Part shown: positions 21,050-29,553 of the stretch, piece by piece
Position numbering within the stretch: position 1 is the first letter of the stretch
Layout: every line of letters starts with the position of its first letter
From: Polyangiaceae bacterium
Lineage (GTDB): Bacteria; Myxococcota_A; Polyangia; Polyangiales; Polyangiaceae
Assembly: GCA_020849655.1 (NCBI GenBank)
Contig: JADLFU010000012.1
Span: forward strand, 24,075 to 88,074
Length of the DNA stretch: 64,000 nucleotides
Direction of reading: 5' to 3'
Notes under the pieces: model-generated
The model's database searches: none
What the model was told of the DNA's origin: nothing
What the model saw: the letters and a program-made list of their open reading frames with translations, nothing else
Translations under genes and position numbers: made by a program

Positions 21050-22051
21050 ATGTCGAGAGCCTTGACGCTCGTCGCGCTCGTCTCGGTCGCGGCGTGCGGC
21101 GCGAGCGACGCGACGAGCCCCCCGGTCGCCGCGGGCGGCGCGCCCGGCGCGGGCGGGGCGGCTGGCGCCGCGGGCGTGACGGTCGCGGGCGCCTCCGGTG
21201 CGGCGGGGTCTGCCGTGTGCGTCGCGTGTGACGCGTACGGCGACGAGGTCACGCAGGTGCCCGTCCCCCACCCTGCGCTCCTCGAGCTGTCCGGCGTCGT
21301 CGCCAGCCGCGCGCGCGCCGGCGTGTTCTACGCCCACAACGACTCGGGGGACACGGCCAGGTTCTTCGCGTTCGACAGGAGCGGGGCCGCCGCCGGGGAG
21401 TTCGTCGTCGCGGGCGAGGCCGCGACCGACTGGGAGGACGTCGCCGCGGGCCCTTGCGACGCGGGAGCGTGCCTGTTCTTCGCCGACATCGGCGACAACG
21501 ACGCGAAGCGCGCCGAGGTCTGGCTCGTGAAGGTCACCGAGCCCGCGCCGCCGTCCGAGCCCGGCGCGCCGACGGTGCTCGCCGGCGAGCGTGTGAGGTT
21601 CGTGTATCCCGACGGGCCCCACGACGCCGAGACCCTGCTCGTCCACCCGGTGACCGGCGACGCGTACGTCGTGACCAAGTCGGAGACGGGCGCGAGCGCC
21701 GTCTATCGCCTCGCCGCGCCGCTCGCCGCGGGCCCGGCGCGCGAGGCGACGAAGCTGACGACGCTCCAGCTCCCCGCGGGGGGCAGCCTGCTCGCGACGG
21801 GCGGCGACGTGCACCCGTGCGCGGAGAGGTTCCTCTTGCGCACCTACAGCCGCCTCTACGAGTACCGCGCGCCGCCGGGCGAGCCCTTCGAGCGCGCGTT
21901 CGACGCCTCGCCCACGACGCTGCTCACGGACTTCGACGAGCTCCAGGCGGAGGCGGTCGCGTACCTCCCCGACGGCCGCGGGTTCGTCACGGGCACGGAG
22001 GATCCGCTGAAGAAGTCTCCTCGCGCGCTGCGCCTCCGCGCCTGCGAGTGA
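21050..22051 (+). CDS. Lipoprotein with beta-propeller-like domain
   Basis: A 333-residue predicted lipoprotein. The signal peptide ends in VAAC (Cys16), followed by ~35 residues of Gly/Ala linker and then a ~270-residue domain with repeated strand-turn patterns (SGVVASRARAGVFYAHNDSGD, FFADIGDNDAKRAEVWLVKV, ETLLVHPVTGDAYVVTKSE, AVAYLPDGRGFVTGTED). This resembles the esterase-like or phytase-like propellers found in secreted proteins. No catalytic residues can be assigned. It is divergent from the DUF2378-like gene with a 62 bp gap that must hold both promoters. Confidence 0.75.
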   Translation: MSRALTLVALVSVAACGASDATSPPVAAGGAPGAGGAAGAAGVTVAGASGAAGSAVCVACDAYGDEVTQVPVPHPALLELSGVVASRARAGVFYAHNDSGDTARFFAFDRSGAAAGEFVVAGEAATDWEDVAAGPCDAGACLFFADIGDNDAKRAEVWLVKVTEPAPPSEPGAPTVLAGERVRFVYPDGPHDAETLLVHPVTGDAYVVTKSETGASAVYRLAAPLAAGPAREATKLTTLQLPAGGSLLATGGDVHPCAERFLLRTYSRLYEYRAPPGEPFERAFDASPTTLLTDFDELQAEAVAYLPDGRGFVTGTEDPLKKSPRALRLRACE

Positions 22052-22063
22052 GGCGCCGACCGC

Positions 22064-22933
22064 TCACCGCGCGACGCCGGGATCGCTGTACACGATGGGC
22101 GCGTCGGGCCAGAGGCGCCTCGCGCCGCGCCGCGCGACGTCGAAGGCGGAGACGGCGGGCTCCGAGAGATCCCACTCGACGACCATCTTGTCTCCGTCGT
22201 GGCAGCCGAAGCTGGTCGAGAGGCAGACGCGCGACGCGTCCTCGACCGCGAGCCCCTCGCGCACGACGTCGTGCCCGTAGATGGCCGTCGTCAGCGCAGG
22301 CCCGAGCGCCCGCAGAAACGCGCGCGCCCGCTCGCGCGTGGTCGAGCGCGCCCACAGGATCGCGCCGAGCACCGAGCGGGACGTCACCGACTCCGCGTCG
22401 AGCCCCGCGAGCGACCCGAGCTCCACGCGCTCGACGTCGTCGCGCGACGAGATGTTCGCGTGGGGCGCCGCGTGCAGCATGCAGATCCGCGCGCGCGGCG
22501 CGACGGCGACGAGCGGCCACGTCCGCAGCCACGCGCGCACCTCCGACGAGCGGCGCGCGCCCATCAGCTCCTCGAGGCGCGCGGCCTCGTCCGTGAAGAA
22601 TTTCCCCACGGTCGGACCGCCGACGTGCGCGTGCTCGTGGTTGCCGAGCAGGTACACGACCTGGCCAGGGAACTGCCGCTGCAGCCGCTCCGCCCGTGAC
22701 AGCACCTCGGCCGAGTCGCCGTGGTAGTAGCTGCCGAGCTGCGCGGGCCACTCGTCGGGATCGAGCTCCGGGCCGTGCACGAGATCGCCCGTCACGACGA
22801 GGAACGCGTCCTCGCGCGCGGCGTGGAGCTCGAGGAACCTCCGCTCCACCGCGAGCCAGTCGGCGACGTTCCCCTGCAGATCGGTCGCGATGAGCAGCGT
22901 GCCGCGCGACGGCAGGTCCACGACGCGCGCCAC
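22064..22933 (-). CDS. Calcineurin-like metallophosphoesterase
   Basis: A 289-residue phosphoesterase of the calcineurin fold. Visible metal-binding motifs are ATDLQGN (residues ~17-23; the usual DxH is here DLQ), VVTGDLVHG, LLGNHEHA, and later a CMLHAAPH and YGHD pair. Such enzymes cleave phosphomonoesters or diesters; related stand-alone forms include diadenosine tetraphosphatases and protein phosphatases, and the substrate cannot be read here. The GTG start at 22933 follows directly on the TGA of the DUF1415 gene with no gap, implying coupled translation. Confidence 0.82.
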   Translation of the reverse strand: MARVVDLPSRGTLLIATDLQGNVADWLAVERRFLELHAAREDAFLVVTGDLVHGPELDPDEWPAQLGSYYHGDSAEVLSRAERLQRQFPGQVVYLLGNHEHAHVGGPTVGKFFTDEAARLEELMGARRSSEVRAWLRTWPLVAVAPRARICMLHAAPHANISSRDDVERVELGSLAGLDAESVTSRSVLGAILWARSTTRERARAFLRALGPALTTAIYGHDVVREGLAVEDASRVCLSTSFGCHDGDKMVVEWDLSEPAVSAFDVARRGARRLWPDAPIVYSDPGVAR

Positions 22934-23626
22934 TCAGCGCCCCTCGTCCTGCAAGAAGGGCGCGTACGCGCGCGCGCGATCGGCCGCGATGTCCGCCAGG
23001 ATCGCGAGGACGTCCTCGTGCCCTCCCGCGGTCGCGCGCTCGTGGTTCTCGCGGGTGATGCGGTCGGTCACGCTCTCGGGGCGCGGCGCCGCGAGCAGCC
23101 GCGCGAGCTCCTCCGGGCCGCCGGAGAAGAACTGCGATCCGCGCGGCCTCGACCGGTGGACCGCGTCGAGCACCGCGAGGCGGATGAGCTGGATCATCGG
23201 GTCGGGCGCGCGACGGAACAGCGGCACGAGGCGCGACGGCGTGTCGATCCCGTACGGTAGCTCCGGGTGGAACGCCGCGTGAACGAAGATCGGTCGGCGG
23301 GCCGACCGCGCGCTCCTCTCCTCCGCGTGCGCCGAGCCCATGCGCGAGAACTCCGCCGCCCCGAGCGTCACCAGCGGGAAGACGATCTGCGCGACCTCGA
23401 TCTCCTCGCGCGGCGCGAGCTCCGCCTCGATCTCGTGGAGCGTCGCGGAGACGTCGGTCGACAGCGACACGCGCCGGACGCTCGCGCCCTGTGCCCGCGC
23501 CGGCCCCGCGTACGGGCACACGTTCAGCCCCTCGATGATCTCCGCGTTGAACCGCGCGTGCACGCGCAGCACCTCCGCGATGAAACCGGGCTCGTCCCGC
23601 ACCCGGTCGTCATACCCGCGCGACAC
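22934..23626 (-). CDS. DUF1415 family protein
   Basis: A 230-residue cytoplasmic protein matching the DUF1415 pattern: EGLNVCPYAGPAR near residue 32, then FVHAAFHPELPYGIDTPS, and the PDPMIQLIRLAVLDAV segment. Function is unknown across the family. It starts at GTG 23626 and is the first gene of a two-gene unit with the phosphoesterase. Its start is close to the divergent bfd promoter, so the short region 23627-23676 probably serves both directions. Confidence 0.75.
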   Translation of the reverse strand: MSRGYDDRVRDEPGFIAEVLRVHARFNAEIIEGLNVCPYAGPARAQGASVRRVSLSTDVSATLHEIEAELAPREEIEVAQIVFPLVTLGAAEFSRMGSAHAEERSARSARRPIFVHAAFHPELPYGIDTPSRLVPLFRRAPDPMIQLIRLAVLDAVHRSRPRGSQFFSGGPEELARLLAAPRPESVTDRITRENHERATAGGHEDVLAILADIAADRARAYAPFLQDEGR

Positions 23627-23638
23627 GAAAAATAGCGC

Positions 23639-23670
23639 TTGAAGTTCTGATGTTGAAAACTATATTCAAC
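23639..23670 (+). promoter_or_regulatory. AT-rich promoter of bfd with overlapping dyad
   Basis: TTGAAG (23639-23644), a 16-bp spacer and TATATT (23661-23666) form a good housekeeping-type promoter in otherwise GC-rich DNA. A perfect dyad, GTTGAA at 23652-23657 and TTCAAC at 23665-23670 with a 7-bp spacer, overlaps the -10 region. A Fur-like iron regulator is plausible given the gene, but the sequence is not a clear Fur box. The predicted start of transcription would be only ~4 nt before the bfd ATG. Confidence 0.5.
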
Positions 23671-23676
23671 TGCACG

Positions 23677-23889
23677 ATGTACGTCTGCCTGTGCAAGGGA
23701 GTCTCCGACCGCGCGATCCGGGGCTGCATCCGCCGGGGCGCGGGCACCGTCGGCGCGGTCGGCGCGGAGTGCGGCGCGGGCACCGACTGCGGCTCCTGCC
23801 GCGGCATGATCGCGGACCTGATCGAGGAGGAGCAGGAGCAGAGCGGCGTACACATGCACCTGCCCGTGCTGGCGTCGCAGCTGGCCTGA
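23677..23889 (+). CDS. bfd: Bacterioferritin-associated ferredoxin-like [2Fe-2S] protein
   Basis: A 70-residue protein starting MYVCLCKGVSDRAI, closely matching the Bfd fold. The CLC pair near the N-terminus and a CGSC pair near residue 40 are the four cluster ligands; an extra Cys lies at residue 17 and another at 33. Bfd binds a [2Fe-2S] cluster and reduces ferric iron in bacterioferritin to release it. The C-terminal ~20 residues (Glu-rich, then HMHLPVLASQLA) extend past the domain. I chose ATG 23677 because it gives the canonical Bfd N-terminus; an ATG at 23650 would lie upstream of the -10 element. There is no Shine-Dalgarno. No bacterioferritin gene is next to it. Confidence 0.88.
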   Translation: MYVCLCKGVSDRAIRGCIRRGAGTVGAVGAECGAGTDCGSCRGMIADLIEEEQEQSGVHMHLPVLASQLA

Positions 23890-23907
23890 CGTGGTAAGGC
23901 GGGCGCG

Positions 23908-25965
23908 ATGAAGCGCCTCGCCCTCGGCACCTGCTCGCTCACCGCGGTCGTGGGGGCGCTCGCGCACCTCGGGTGCGCTTCGAGCGCGCCGCCGCCCGAG
24001 CACGCGCGGGAGCACCGTCACCACCGGCACGAGGCGTTCGGCAGCTGCAAGGACGCGCCCGCGGCCTCCACGTCGGCGTCCGCGGCCCCGCCCGGCTACA
24101 AGGGACACGGCGCGAGCAGCGTGCCGCCCGAGGTGCTCGCGAAGTACCCGCCGGAGCCGCTCGCGCCCGAGGTCGCGCGGCGCATCCAGGCGATGCTCGA
24201 TCTGCGGCCCCCGTCGGCGGGCGCGCTCTCCCCCGACGGCAAGCGGCTGTTCTTCAACTGGGCGATCACCGGCGTGCAGCAGGTGTTCCGCGTCGACGGG
24301 GCCGGGAGGTTCCCCACGCAGCTCACGGGAGGCGAGGACGTGACGACGCTCCTCGCCGTCACGCGCGACGGCAAGCAGGTCGTTCTCGCGCGCGACCGGA
24401 AGGGCGAGGAGAACCCCGGCCTGTACCTCCAGGACGCGCTCCGCGGGGGCGAGCTCACGGTGGTGCAGCACAAGCCCGGCGTGCAGACGCACTTTCAGGC
24501 GCTCGGCGCCGACGGCCGCTCGATCTACTTCACGGCCAACGACAAGAAGCGCGACTCGTACGTCGTCTACCGCTACGACCTCGTCGAGCGGCGATCCGAG
24601 CCCGTCGTCGAGGCGGACGGCCTGTGGCGCGTGGTCGACACGACGGCGGAGGGCGCGTTGCTCCTGCAGAAGGCGACGGGCGCGCTGTCGTCCGAGCTCT
24701 GGGAGTGGTCGCCGAAGACGAAGCAGCTCGCGCCGCTGCTCGGGCAGGGCGAGGCCGAGGAGTACAGGGCCGCGTGGGGACACGGCGGGGAGGTGCTCGT
24801 GCAGACCTCGAAGCTCGGCGATTTCAGGCGCCTGTACACGCTCGCCGGCGGCAAGCTGACGCCGATCACCGAGGAGCGCCGCGCGGACGTCTCGGGGTTC
24901 AGCGTCGATCCGGCGAAGACGCGCGTCCTCTACCAGGTCGACGACGGCGGGCGCACGCGACTGTTCGCGATGGACGCGCGCACGAAGAGGCCCCTCGCGC
25001 TGCCGAAGCTGCCCGAGGCCGATCACGTCAACGCGGGCGCGACCACGCCCGACGGCCGCTTCACCACGCTCAGCGTCGACGACGGCGCGGGGCCGCGGCG
25101 GGCGTACGTCATCGACTGGAAGACCGGGAAGGCCGAGCCCTGGCACCAGCCGAGCGCGCCCGAGCTCGCGACCGAGTCGTTCGCGAAGGCGGAGCTCGCG
25201 CACTACCCCGCGCGCGACGGCGCCTCGATCCCCGCGTGGGTGCGCAAGCCCGCGCGCTGCCCCGACGATCCTTGCGCCGTCGTCGTGCACTTCCACGGCG
25301 GGCCGGAGTCCCAGGCGCGGCCAGGGTTCAGCGCGAGCGCGCAGATGTGGGTCGACGCCGGCTTCGTGTACGTCGAGCCGAACGTGCGCGGCTCGGACGG
25401 CCTCGGCAAGGCGTGGCTGCACGCCGACGACGGGCCGAAGCGCCTCGACGTGATCACCGACATCGAGGACGCGTCGAGGTGGGTGAAGAAGGCGTTCGAG
25501 CGCAGCGGCAAGGCCCCGAAGGTCGGCGTCTACGGCGGCAGCTACGGCGGCTACTCGACGCTCATCGGCATGACGATGTTCGCGGGCGCGTACGACGCCG
25601 GCGTCGACGTCGTCGGCATGTCGAGCCTGGTGACGTTCCTCGAGAACACCGCGCCGTACCGGCGTCAGCTGCGCATCAGCGAGTACGGAGATCCGGTGAA
25701 GGACCGGGAGGCGCTGCTGAAGCTCTCGCCGATCACCCACCTCGACAAGCTGAAGGCGCCGCTGCTCATCCTGCAGGGCGCGACCGATCCGCGCGTGCCC
25801 GCGGGCGAGGCCATCCAGCTGCACGACGCGCTCGCGGCGAAGGGCGTCTCGACGAAGCTGATGATCTTCCCGAACGAGGGCCACGGCGCGCAGCGGCGCG
25901 AGAACCAGGCGCTGATGCTCGGGCACTCGATCGCCTTCATGAAGAAGCACCTGCAGGGTCGATGA
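23908..25965 (+). CDS. S9 prolyl-oligopeptidase-family serine peptidase, exported
   Basis: A 685-residue peptidase. A signal peptide ends near a LGC lipobox-like site (residue 23), and a His-rich stretch follows. Residues ~80-430 form a propeller with WD40-like PD40 segments. The C-terminal alpha/beta-hydrolase has the triad Ser545 (GGSYGG), Asp627 (GATDPRVP) and His659 (EGHGA). S9 enzymes cut oligopeptides, often after Pro, and the propeller gates substrate size. It is probably attached to the outer or inner membrane. Its stop overlaps the ATG of the next gene (ATGA at 25962), tying it to the split membrane protein pair. Confidence 0.92.
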   Translation: MKRLALGTCSLTAVVGALAHLGCASSAPPPEHAREHRHHRHEAFGSCKDAPAASTSASAAPPGYKGHGASSVPPEVLAKYPPEPLAPEVARRIQAMLDLRPPSAGALSPDGKRLFFNWAITGVQQVFRVDGAGRFPTQLTGGEDVTTLLAVTRDGKQVVLARDRKGEENPGLYLQDALRGGELTVVQHKPGVQTHFQALGADGRSIYFTANDKKRDSYVVYRYDLVERRSEPVVEADGLWRVVDTTAEGALLLQKATGALSSELWEWSPKTKQLAPLLGQGEAEEYRAAWGHGGEVLVQTSKLGDFRRLYTLAGGKLTPITEERRADVSGFSVDPAKTRVLYQVDDGGRTRLFAMDARTKRPLALPKLPEADHVNAGATTPDGRFTTLSVDDGAGPRRAYVIDWKTGKAEPWHQPSAPELATESFAKAELAHYPARDGASIPAWVRKPARCPDDPCAVVVHFHGGPESQARPGFSASAQMWVDAGFVYVEPNVRGSDGLGKAWLHADDGPKRLDVITDIEDASRWVKKAFERSGKAPKVGVYGGSYGGYSTLIGMTMFAGAYDAGVDVVGMSSLVTFLENTAPYRRQLRISEYGDPVKDREALLKLSPITHLDKLKAPLLILQGATDPRVPAGEAIQLHDALAAKGVSTKLMIFPNEGHGAQRRENQALMLGHSIAFMKKHLQGR

Positions 25966-26576
25966 CGCTCGCGCGGCTCGCCGTCTTCTTCGTCTTCTTC
26001 CTCAGCGGCTTCGCGGCGCTCGTCTACCAGGTCGTGTGGCAGCGCTCGCTGTTCGCGATCTACGGCATCAACCTCGAGTCCGTGACGGTGATCGTCACGG
26101 CGTTCATGCTCGGCCTCGGCCTCGGCAGCCTCGCGGGCGGCGCGCTCTCGAAGGAGCCGCGGCGGCCGGTCCTGCTCCTGTTCGCGGCGGTCGAGGCGAG
26201 CATCGGCGCGTTCGGGCTCGTGTCGCTGCCGCTGTTCCACCGGGTGGGAGAGGCGACGCTCTCGCTGCCGCCGCTCGCGACCGCCGGCGTGACGTTCCTG
26301 CTCGTGCTCGCGCCGACGCTGCTGATGGGCTCGACGCTGCCGCTGTTGACCGCGCACCTCGTCCGGCGCTCGGGCAACGTCGGCAAGTCGGTCGGCGCGC
26401 TCTACTTCGTCAACACGCTCGGCTCCGCGCTCGCGTCCGTCGCCGCCGTCGCGCTGCTCTTGCCGCGGCTGGGGCAGGCGCGCGCGGTGCTCGTCGCGGC
26501 CGTCGTCAACTGGGTCGCGGCGGCGATCGTCGGCGGGTTCGCCGTCGTCGAGCGCAAGGGAGCGCGCGAGGCGTGA
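25962..26576 (+). CDS. Membrane spermidine-synthase-like protein, N-terminal half (split gene)
   Basis: A 204-residue, almost wholly hydrophobic protein with about six membrane helices, beginning FFLSGFAALVYQVVWQR and containing GLGLGSLAGG. This is the first transmembrane module of the fused membrane/spermidine-synthase-like family, which normally has two such modules plus a SAM-binding domain in one chain. Here it ends after the first module, and the next gene begins with the second. The GTG of the next gene overlaps this TGA (GTGA at 26573). The ATG overlaps the peptidase stop. No catalytic residues are present, so it must act with its partner. Confidence 0.8.
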   Translation: MTLARLAVFFVFFLSGFAALVYQVVWQRSLFAIYGINLESVTVIVTAFMLGLGLGSLAGGALSKEPRRPVLLLFAAVEASIGAFGLVSLPLFHRVGEATLSLPPLATAGVTFLLVLAPTLLMGSTLPLLTAHLVRRSGNVGKSVGALYFVNTLGSALASVAAVALLLPRLGQARAVLVAAVVNWVAAAIVGGFAVVERKGAREA

Positions 26577-28132
26577 GCTTCTCGCTGTCGCTCTGGGTCG
26601 CGGGCCTCGCCGGGTTCGTCGCGCTCTCGTACGAGATCCTCTGGTACCGGGCCTACGGCATCGTCTCGCGCAGCATGCCGGCGACGTTCGGCTGGCTGCT
26701 CGGCGCGTACCTCGCGGGGGTCGCGCTCGGCTCGCTCGGCTCTCGCGCGTTCTGCCACGACGACGCGCGCGCCGAGCGGCGCAGGCTGCTGCCGGTGGCG
26801 GTGTTCGTGTACCTCGCGAACGTCGCCTCCTTCCTCGTGGTGCCGGCGCTCGCGCGGCTGGTCACGTCGGTCAAGTGGCAGCTCTCGCTGCCGCTCGTCG
26901 CGCTCGCCGCGGGGCTGCTCGGCGCGGTGCTCCCGCTCGCGAGCCACTTCGGCATCCGCCCCGACGATCGCGCGGGCGCGCGCCTCTCCTACGTCTACGT
27001 CGCGAACATCGCGGGCTCGTCGCTCGGCAGCCTCGCCACGGGGTTCCTCCTGCTCGAGCACCTGTCGCTGCGCGGGGCCCGCGTCGCGCTCTCGGTGGCG
27101 GGCCTCGCGCTCTTCGCGCTGAGCGGCGCGACCGCGACCTCGACGGCGCGCGGCAGGCTCGCGGTCACGGGCGTCGCCGCGGTGACGCTGCTCGCGACCG
27201 CCGCGACGAGCCGCGCGGTGTTCGAGCAGGTGCACGAGCGGCTGTTCTTTCGCAAGGCCTTCACCGCCGACAAACGCTTCGACGCGCTCGTGGAGAACCG
27301 CCACGGCGTCATCGCGGTCACCGACGGCAAGGTGTACGGCGGCGGCGTCTACGACGGCATCCTGAACGTCGGGCTGCGAGACGATCCGAACTGGGTGTTC
27401 CGCGCGTACGCCCTCGGCGCCTACCACCCCGCGCCGAAGCGCGTGCTGATGGTCGGCCTCGCGTCGGGCGCGTGGGCGCGCATCATCGCCGGCCTGCCCG
27501 GCGTCGAGAGGCTCACGGTCATCGAGATCAACCCCGGCTACCTCGACCTCATCCCGCAGGTGCCGATCGTGGCGCCGGTGCTGAAGGATCCGAAGATCGA
27601 GATCGTGATCGACGACGGCCGCCGCTACCTGCAGCGCCACCCCGGCGCGCGCTGGGACGCCATCGTGATGAACACGACGTGGCACTGGCGCGGTCACTCG
27701 ACGAACCTCCTGTCGGCGGAGTTCTTCGAGGTCGTGCGCGCGCGGCTCGCGCCGGGCGGCGTGTTCATGTTCAACACGACGCTCTCCGAGCCGGTGATGA
27801 AGACGGCCGCGGTGTCATTTCCCCACGCGCAGCGCCTGTACAACTTCATGGTCGTGTCCGACGCGCCCGTCGTCTTCGACGAGGCGCGCTGGCGCCGCAC
27901 GATCGAGGACTACCGGATGGACGGCGCGCCGCTGCTCGACCCGGCAGGCGACGCGTGGGACGCGAAGCGCATGGCCGATCTCCTCTACCTGCCGGCGACG
28001 CTGCATCGCCCGCCGGTGTGGGAGGGCCTCGAGTCGCGCGAGAGCCTGCTCGCGAGGTTCGGCCACCTGCCGACGGTGACGGACGACAACATGTGGTGCG
28101 AGTGGCACCCGAGCGATCTCGAGGAGGAGTGA
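26573..28132 (+). CDS. Membrane spermidine-synthase-like protein, second module plus SAM-binding domain
   Basis: A 519-residue protein from GTG 26573. Residues 1-210 are membrane helices that start with a module parallel to the upstream gene (LAGFVALSYEILWYR, then GVALGSLGSR). The rest is a Rossmann domain with VLMVGLASGAWARI in the glycine-rich loop, an acidic strand end VIEINPGYLDL and IVIDDGRRYLQ. The position where SpeE has its catalytic Asp reads IVMNTTWHWRG, so aminopropyl transfer is unlikely. Function is unknown; the S9 peptidase in the same operon is the only hint. An alternative reading is that the two genes are a frameshifted single gene. Confidence 0.82.
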   Translation: MSFSLSLWVAGLAGFVALSYEILWYRAYGIVSRSMPATFGWLLGAYLAGVALGSLGSRAFCHDDARAERRRLLPVAVFVYLANVASFLVVPALARLVTSVKWQLSLPLVALAAGLLGAVLPLASHFGIRPDDRAGARLSYVYVANIAGSSLGSLATGFLLLEHLSLRGARVALSVAGLALFALSGATATSTARGRLAVTGVAAVTLLATAATSRAVFEQVHERLFFRKAFTADKRFDALVENRHGVIAVTDGKVYGGGVYDGILNVGLRDDPNWVFRAYALGAYHPAPKRVLMVGLASGAWARIIAGLPGVERLTVIEINPGYLDLIPQVPIVAPVLKDPKIEIVIDDGRRYLQRHPGARWDAIVMNTTWHWRGHSTNLLSAEFFEVVRARLAPGGVFMFNTTLSEPVMKTAAVSFPHAQRLYNFMVVSDAPVVFDEARWRRTIEDYRMDGAPLLDPAGDAWDAKRMADLLYLPATLHRPPVWEGLESRESLLARFGHLPTVTDDNMWCEWHPSDLEEE

Positions 28133-28140
28133 GCGCGCGG

Positions 28141-28413
28141 TCAGCGCGTGAGCTTCACCAGGCCGTCATCGTCGAGCCCGCGCACGAGCGCCTCGAGATC
28201 GGCCTGGGCGACGTCGGCGGAGACGTCGAATTCCTCGCAGATCACGCGCGTGACAGCGTCGATCGTCGCCCCGCCCGTCGCGGAGAGCGCCCGCCACGCG
28301 GCCACGCCCACGGGGTTGAGCGTGAAGTAGAACTTCGTGTCGAGATCGAGCAACACGCCGCTGCCGTCGGCGAGCTCGGTGAGCAAGACCCGGGGGCTGG
28401 CGACGATCGTCAC
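28141..28413 (-). CDS. PqqD-family RiPP recognition protein (lasso B1-like)
   Basis: A PqqD-like protein of about 90 residues from GTG 28413. The family pattern is clear: VLLTELADGSGVLLDLDTKFYFTLNPVGVAAWRALS, given only as a location (residues ~9-44), then a helical half ending DLEALVRGLDDDGLV. PqqD proteins (RRE fold) bind the leader of a RiPP precursor and present it to a modifying enzyme or protease; in lasso clusters the B1 protein does this for B2. It is on the same strand as the B2, kinase and radical SAM genes but lies beyond an opposite-strand lipoprotein gene. The frame is open up to 28485, but the extra 24 residues do not look like PqqD. Confidence 0.82.
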   Translation of the reverse strand: MTIVASPRVLLTELADGSGVLLDLDTKFYFTLNPVGVAAWRALSATGGATIDAVTRVICEEFDVSADVAQADLEALVRGLDDDGLVKLTR

Positions 28414-28485
28414 GCCGCCGACCGTCCCACTTCGGGGGCACCGCGTCGAGCCCCGCCGTATGCTGGGCAGGAGGTATTCGAACAC

Positions 28486-29553
28486 ATGATCCGCCGAGCA
28501 TCCTGGGCCGCCCTCTCCCTGTCGTTCGCGCTCTTCGCCGCCGCGTGCGTCGCAGAAGAAGACGTGGCGACGACCACGCCGATCAACGGATCAGCAGGCC
28601 AGGCGGGTGACGGCGGCGAGGCGGGCGCGGGCGGTGACGCGGGCGCGGCAGGCGCGAGCGCGGGCGCGGCAGGCACGAGCGCGGGCGCGGGCGGGCAGAG
28701 CGCCGGCGCAGCGGGCGCCAGCGCAGGCGCCGCGGGGTCGGGCGGGTCGAGCGCGGGCGCGGCGGGCGCGGCCGGGTCTCCCGGCTCCGGGGTCGGCGAC
28801 TCGTGCGCCGATCTCGCAGGGTTCATCTCGATCGACGAGGCGCCCGTCGTCGTCGACGCGTCGAGCGCGGCGGCGAAGGACGATCTGTCGGCGAGCTGCA
28901 CCGGCAAGGGCACGACCGAGCGCGTCTTCCGCTTTCGCCCGCTGTCCGACGGCCTGATCACGTTCACGGCGCCCGCCGGCGTGTGGCCGAGCATGTACAC
29001 GCTGACGAAGTGCGGCGGCGGCGAGGCCACGTGCACGGCGTCCGGCAAGCTCGTCGCGCCCGCCATCGCGGGCCAGGACATCACGCTAGTCGTGGAGACG
29101 CTGACGAGCGCGCCGTACCAGCTCACCGCGACGCCCACGCCGTCGTCGCCGAAGGACATGTGCTCTCCGGCCGGCGTGACGCACGAGCTCCCAGACGGTG
29201 AGGCGCTCCTCTTCGAAGGAGACACGGCGGGCGGCGCGTCGACCGTCGCGCCCACCTGCGGCGCGGGCGCGAGCGGCGGCGAGCGCGCGTACCGCGTGCG
29301 ACCGCTGAAGAGCGGGACGCTGAGCGTCGAGCTCCGATCCCCCGACGGTGATCCCTCCCTCGACGGCGCGGTCTATGTGCGCGACGCGTGCGACGCCAAG
29401 GGCAAGGAGCTCGCGTGCGCGTCGAGCGCCGCGGCCGGCGCCACGGAGACGACGAGCTTCGCCGCGACCGCGGGCGTCACCTACTTCGTCGTCGTCGACA
29501 CCGTCGGCGCCGCCGCGGGGCCCTTCGAGCTGCGCGTCGCGCTCGATCCCTGA
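28486..29553 (+). CDS. Lipoprotein with Gly/Ala/Ser linker and two beta-rich domains
   Basis: A 355-residue predicted lipoprotein. The signal peptide ends AAAC (Cys20 or nearby), then ~75 residues of GAGG/ASAGAAG linker, and two similar beta-rich domains. Each has a form like RVFRFRPLSDGLITFTAP or RAYRVRPLKSGTLSVELRS followed by a TLTKCGG or YVRDACD segment. These resemble pre-peptidase C-terminal (PPC)-type domains in secreted proteins. ATG 28486 has GGAGG at 28470-28474. The gene interrupts the RiPP-type cluster on the opposite strand and overlaps the end of the B2 gene by 73 bp (convergent). Confidence 0.82.
   Translation: MIRRASWAALSLSFALFAAACVAEEDVATTTPINGSAGQAGDGGEAGAGGDAGAAGASAGAAGTSAGAGGQSAGAAGASAGAAGSGGSSAGAAGAAGSPGSGVGDSCADLAGFISIDEAPVVVDASSAAAKDDLSASCTGKGTTERVFRFRPLSDGLITFTAPAGVWPSMYTLTKCGGGEATCTASGKLVAPAIAGQDITLVVETLTSAPYQLTATPTPSSPKDMCSPAGVTHELPDGEALLFEGDTAGGASTVAPTCGAGASGGERAYRVRPLKSGTLSVELRSPDGDPSLDGAVYVRDACDAKGKELACASSAAAGATETTSFAATAGVTYFVVVDTVGAAAGPFELRVALDP

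Noticed and set aside
26573..28132. True spermidine synthase (SpeE)
   Set aside because: The catalytic Asp region is replaced (IVMNTTWHWRG), the chain is membrane-embedded, and no other polyamine gene is near.
28141..28413. PQQ biosynthesis (PqqD)
   Set aside because: No PqqA-type precursor with the Glu/Tyr pair, PqqC or PqqB is present; the PqqD fold is shared with many RiPP systems.
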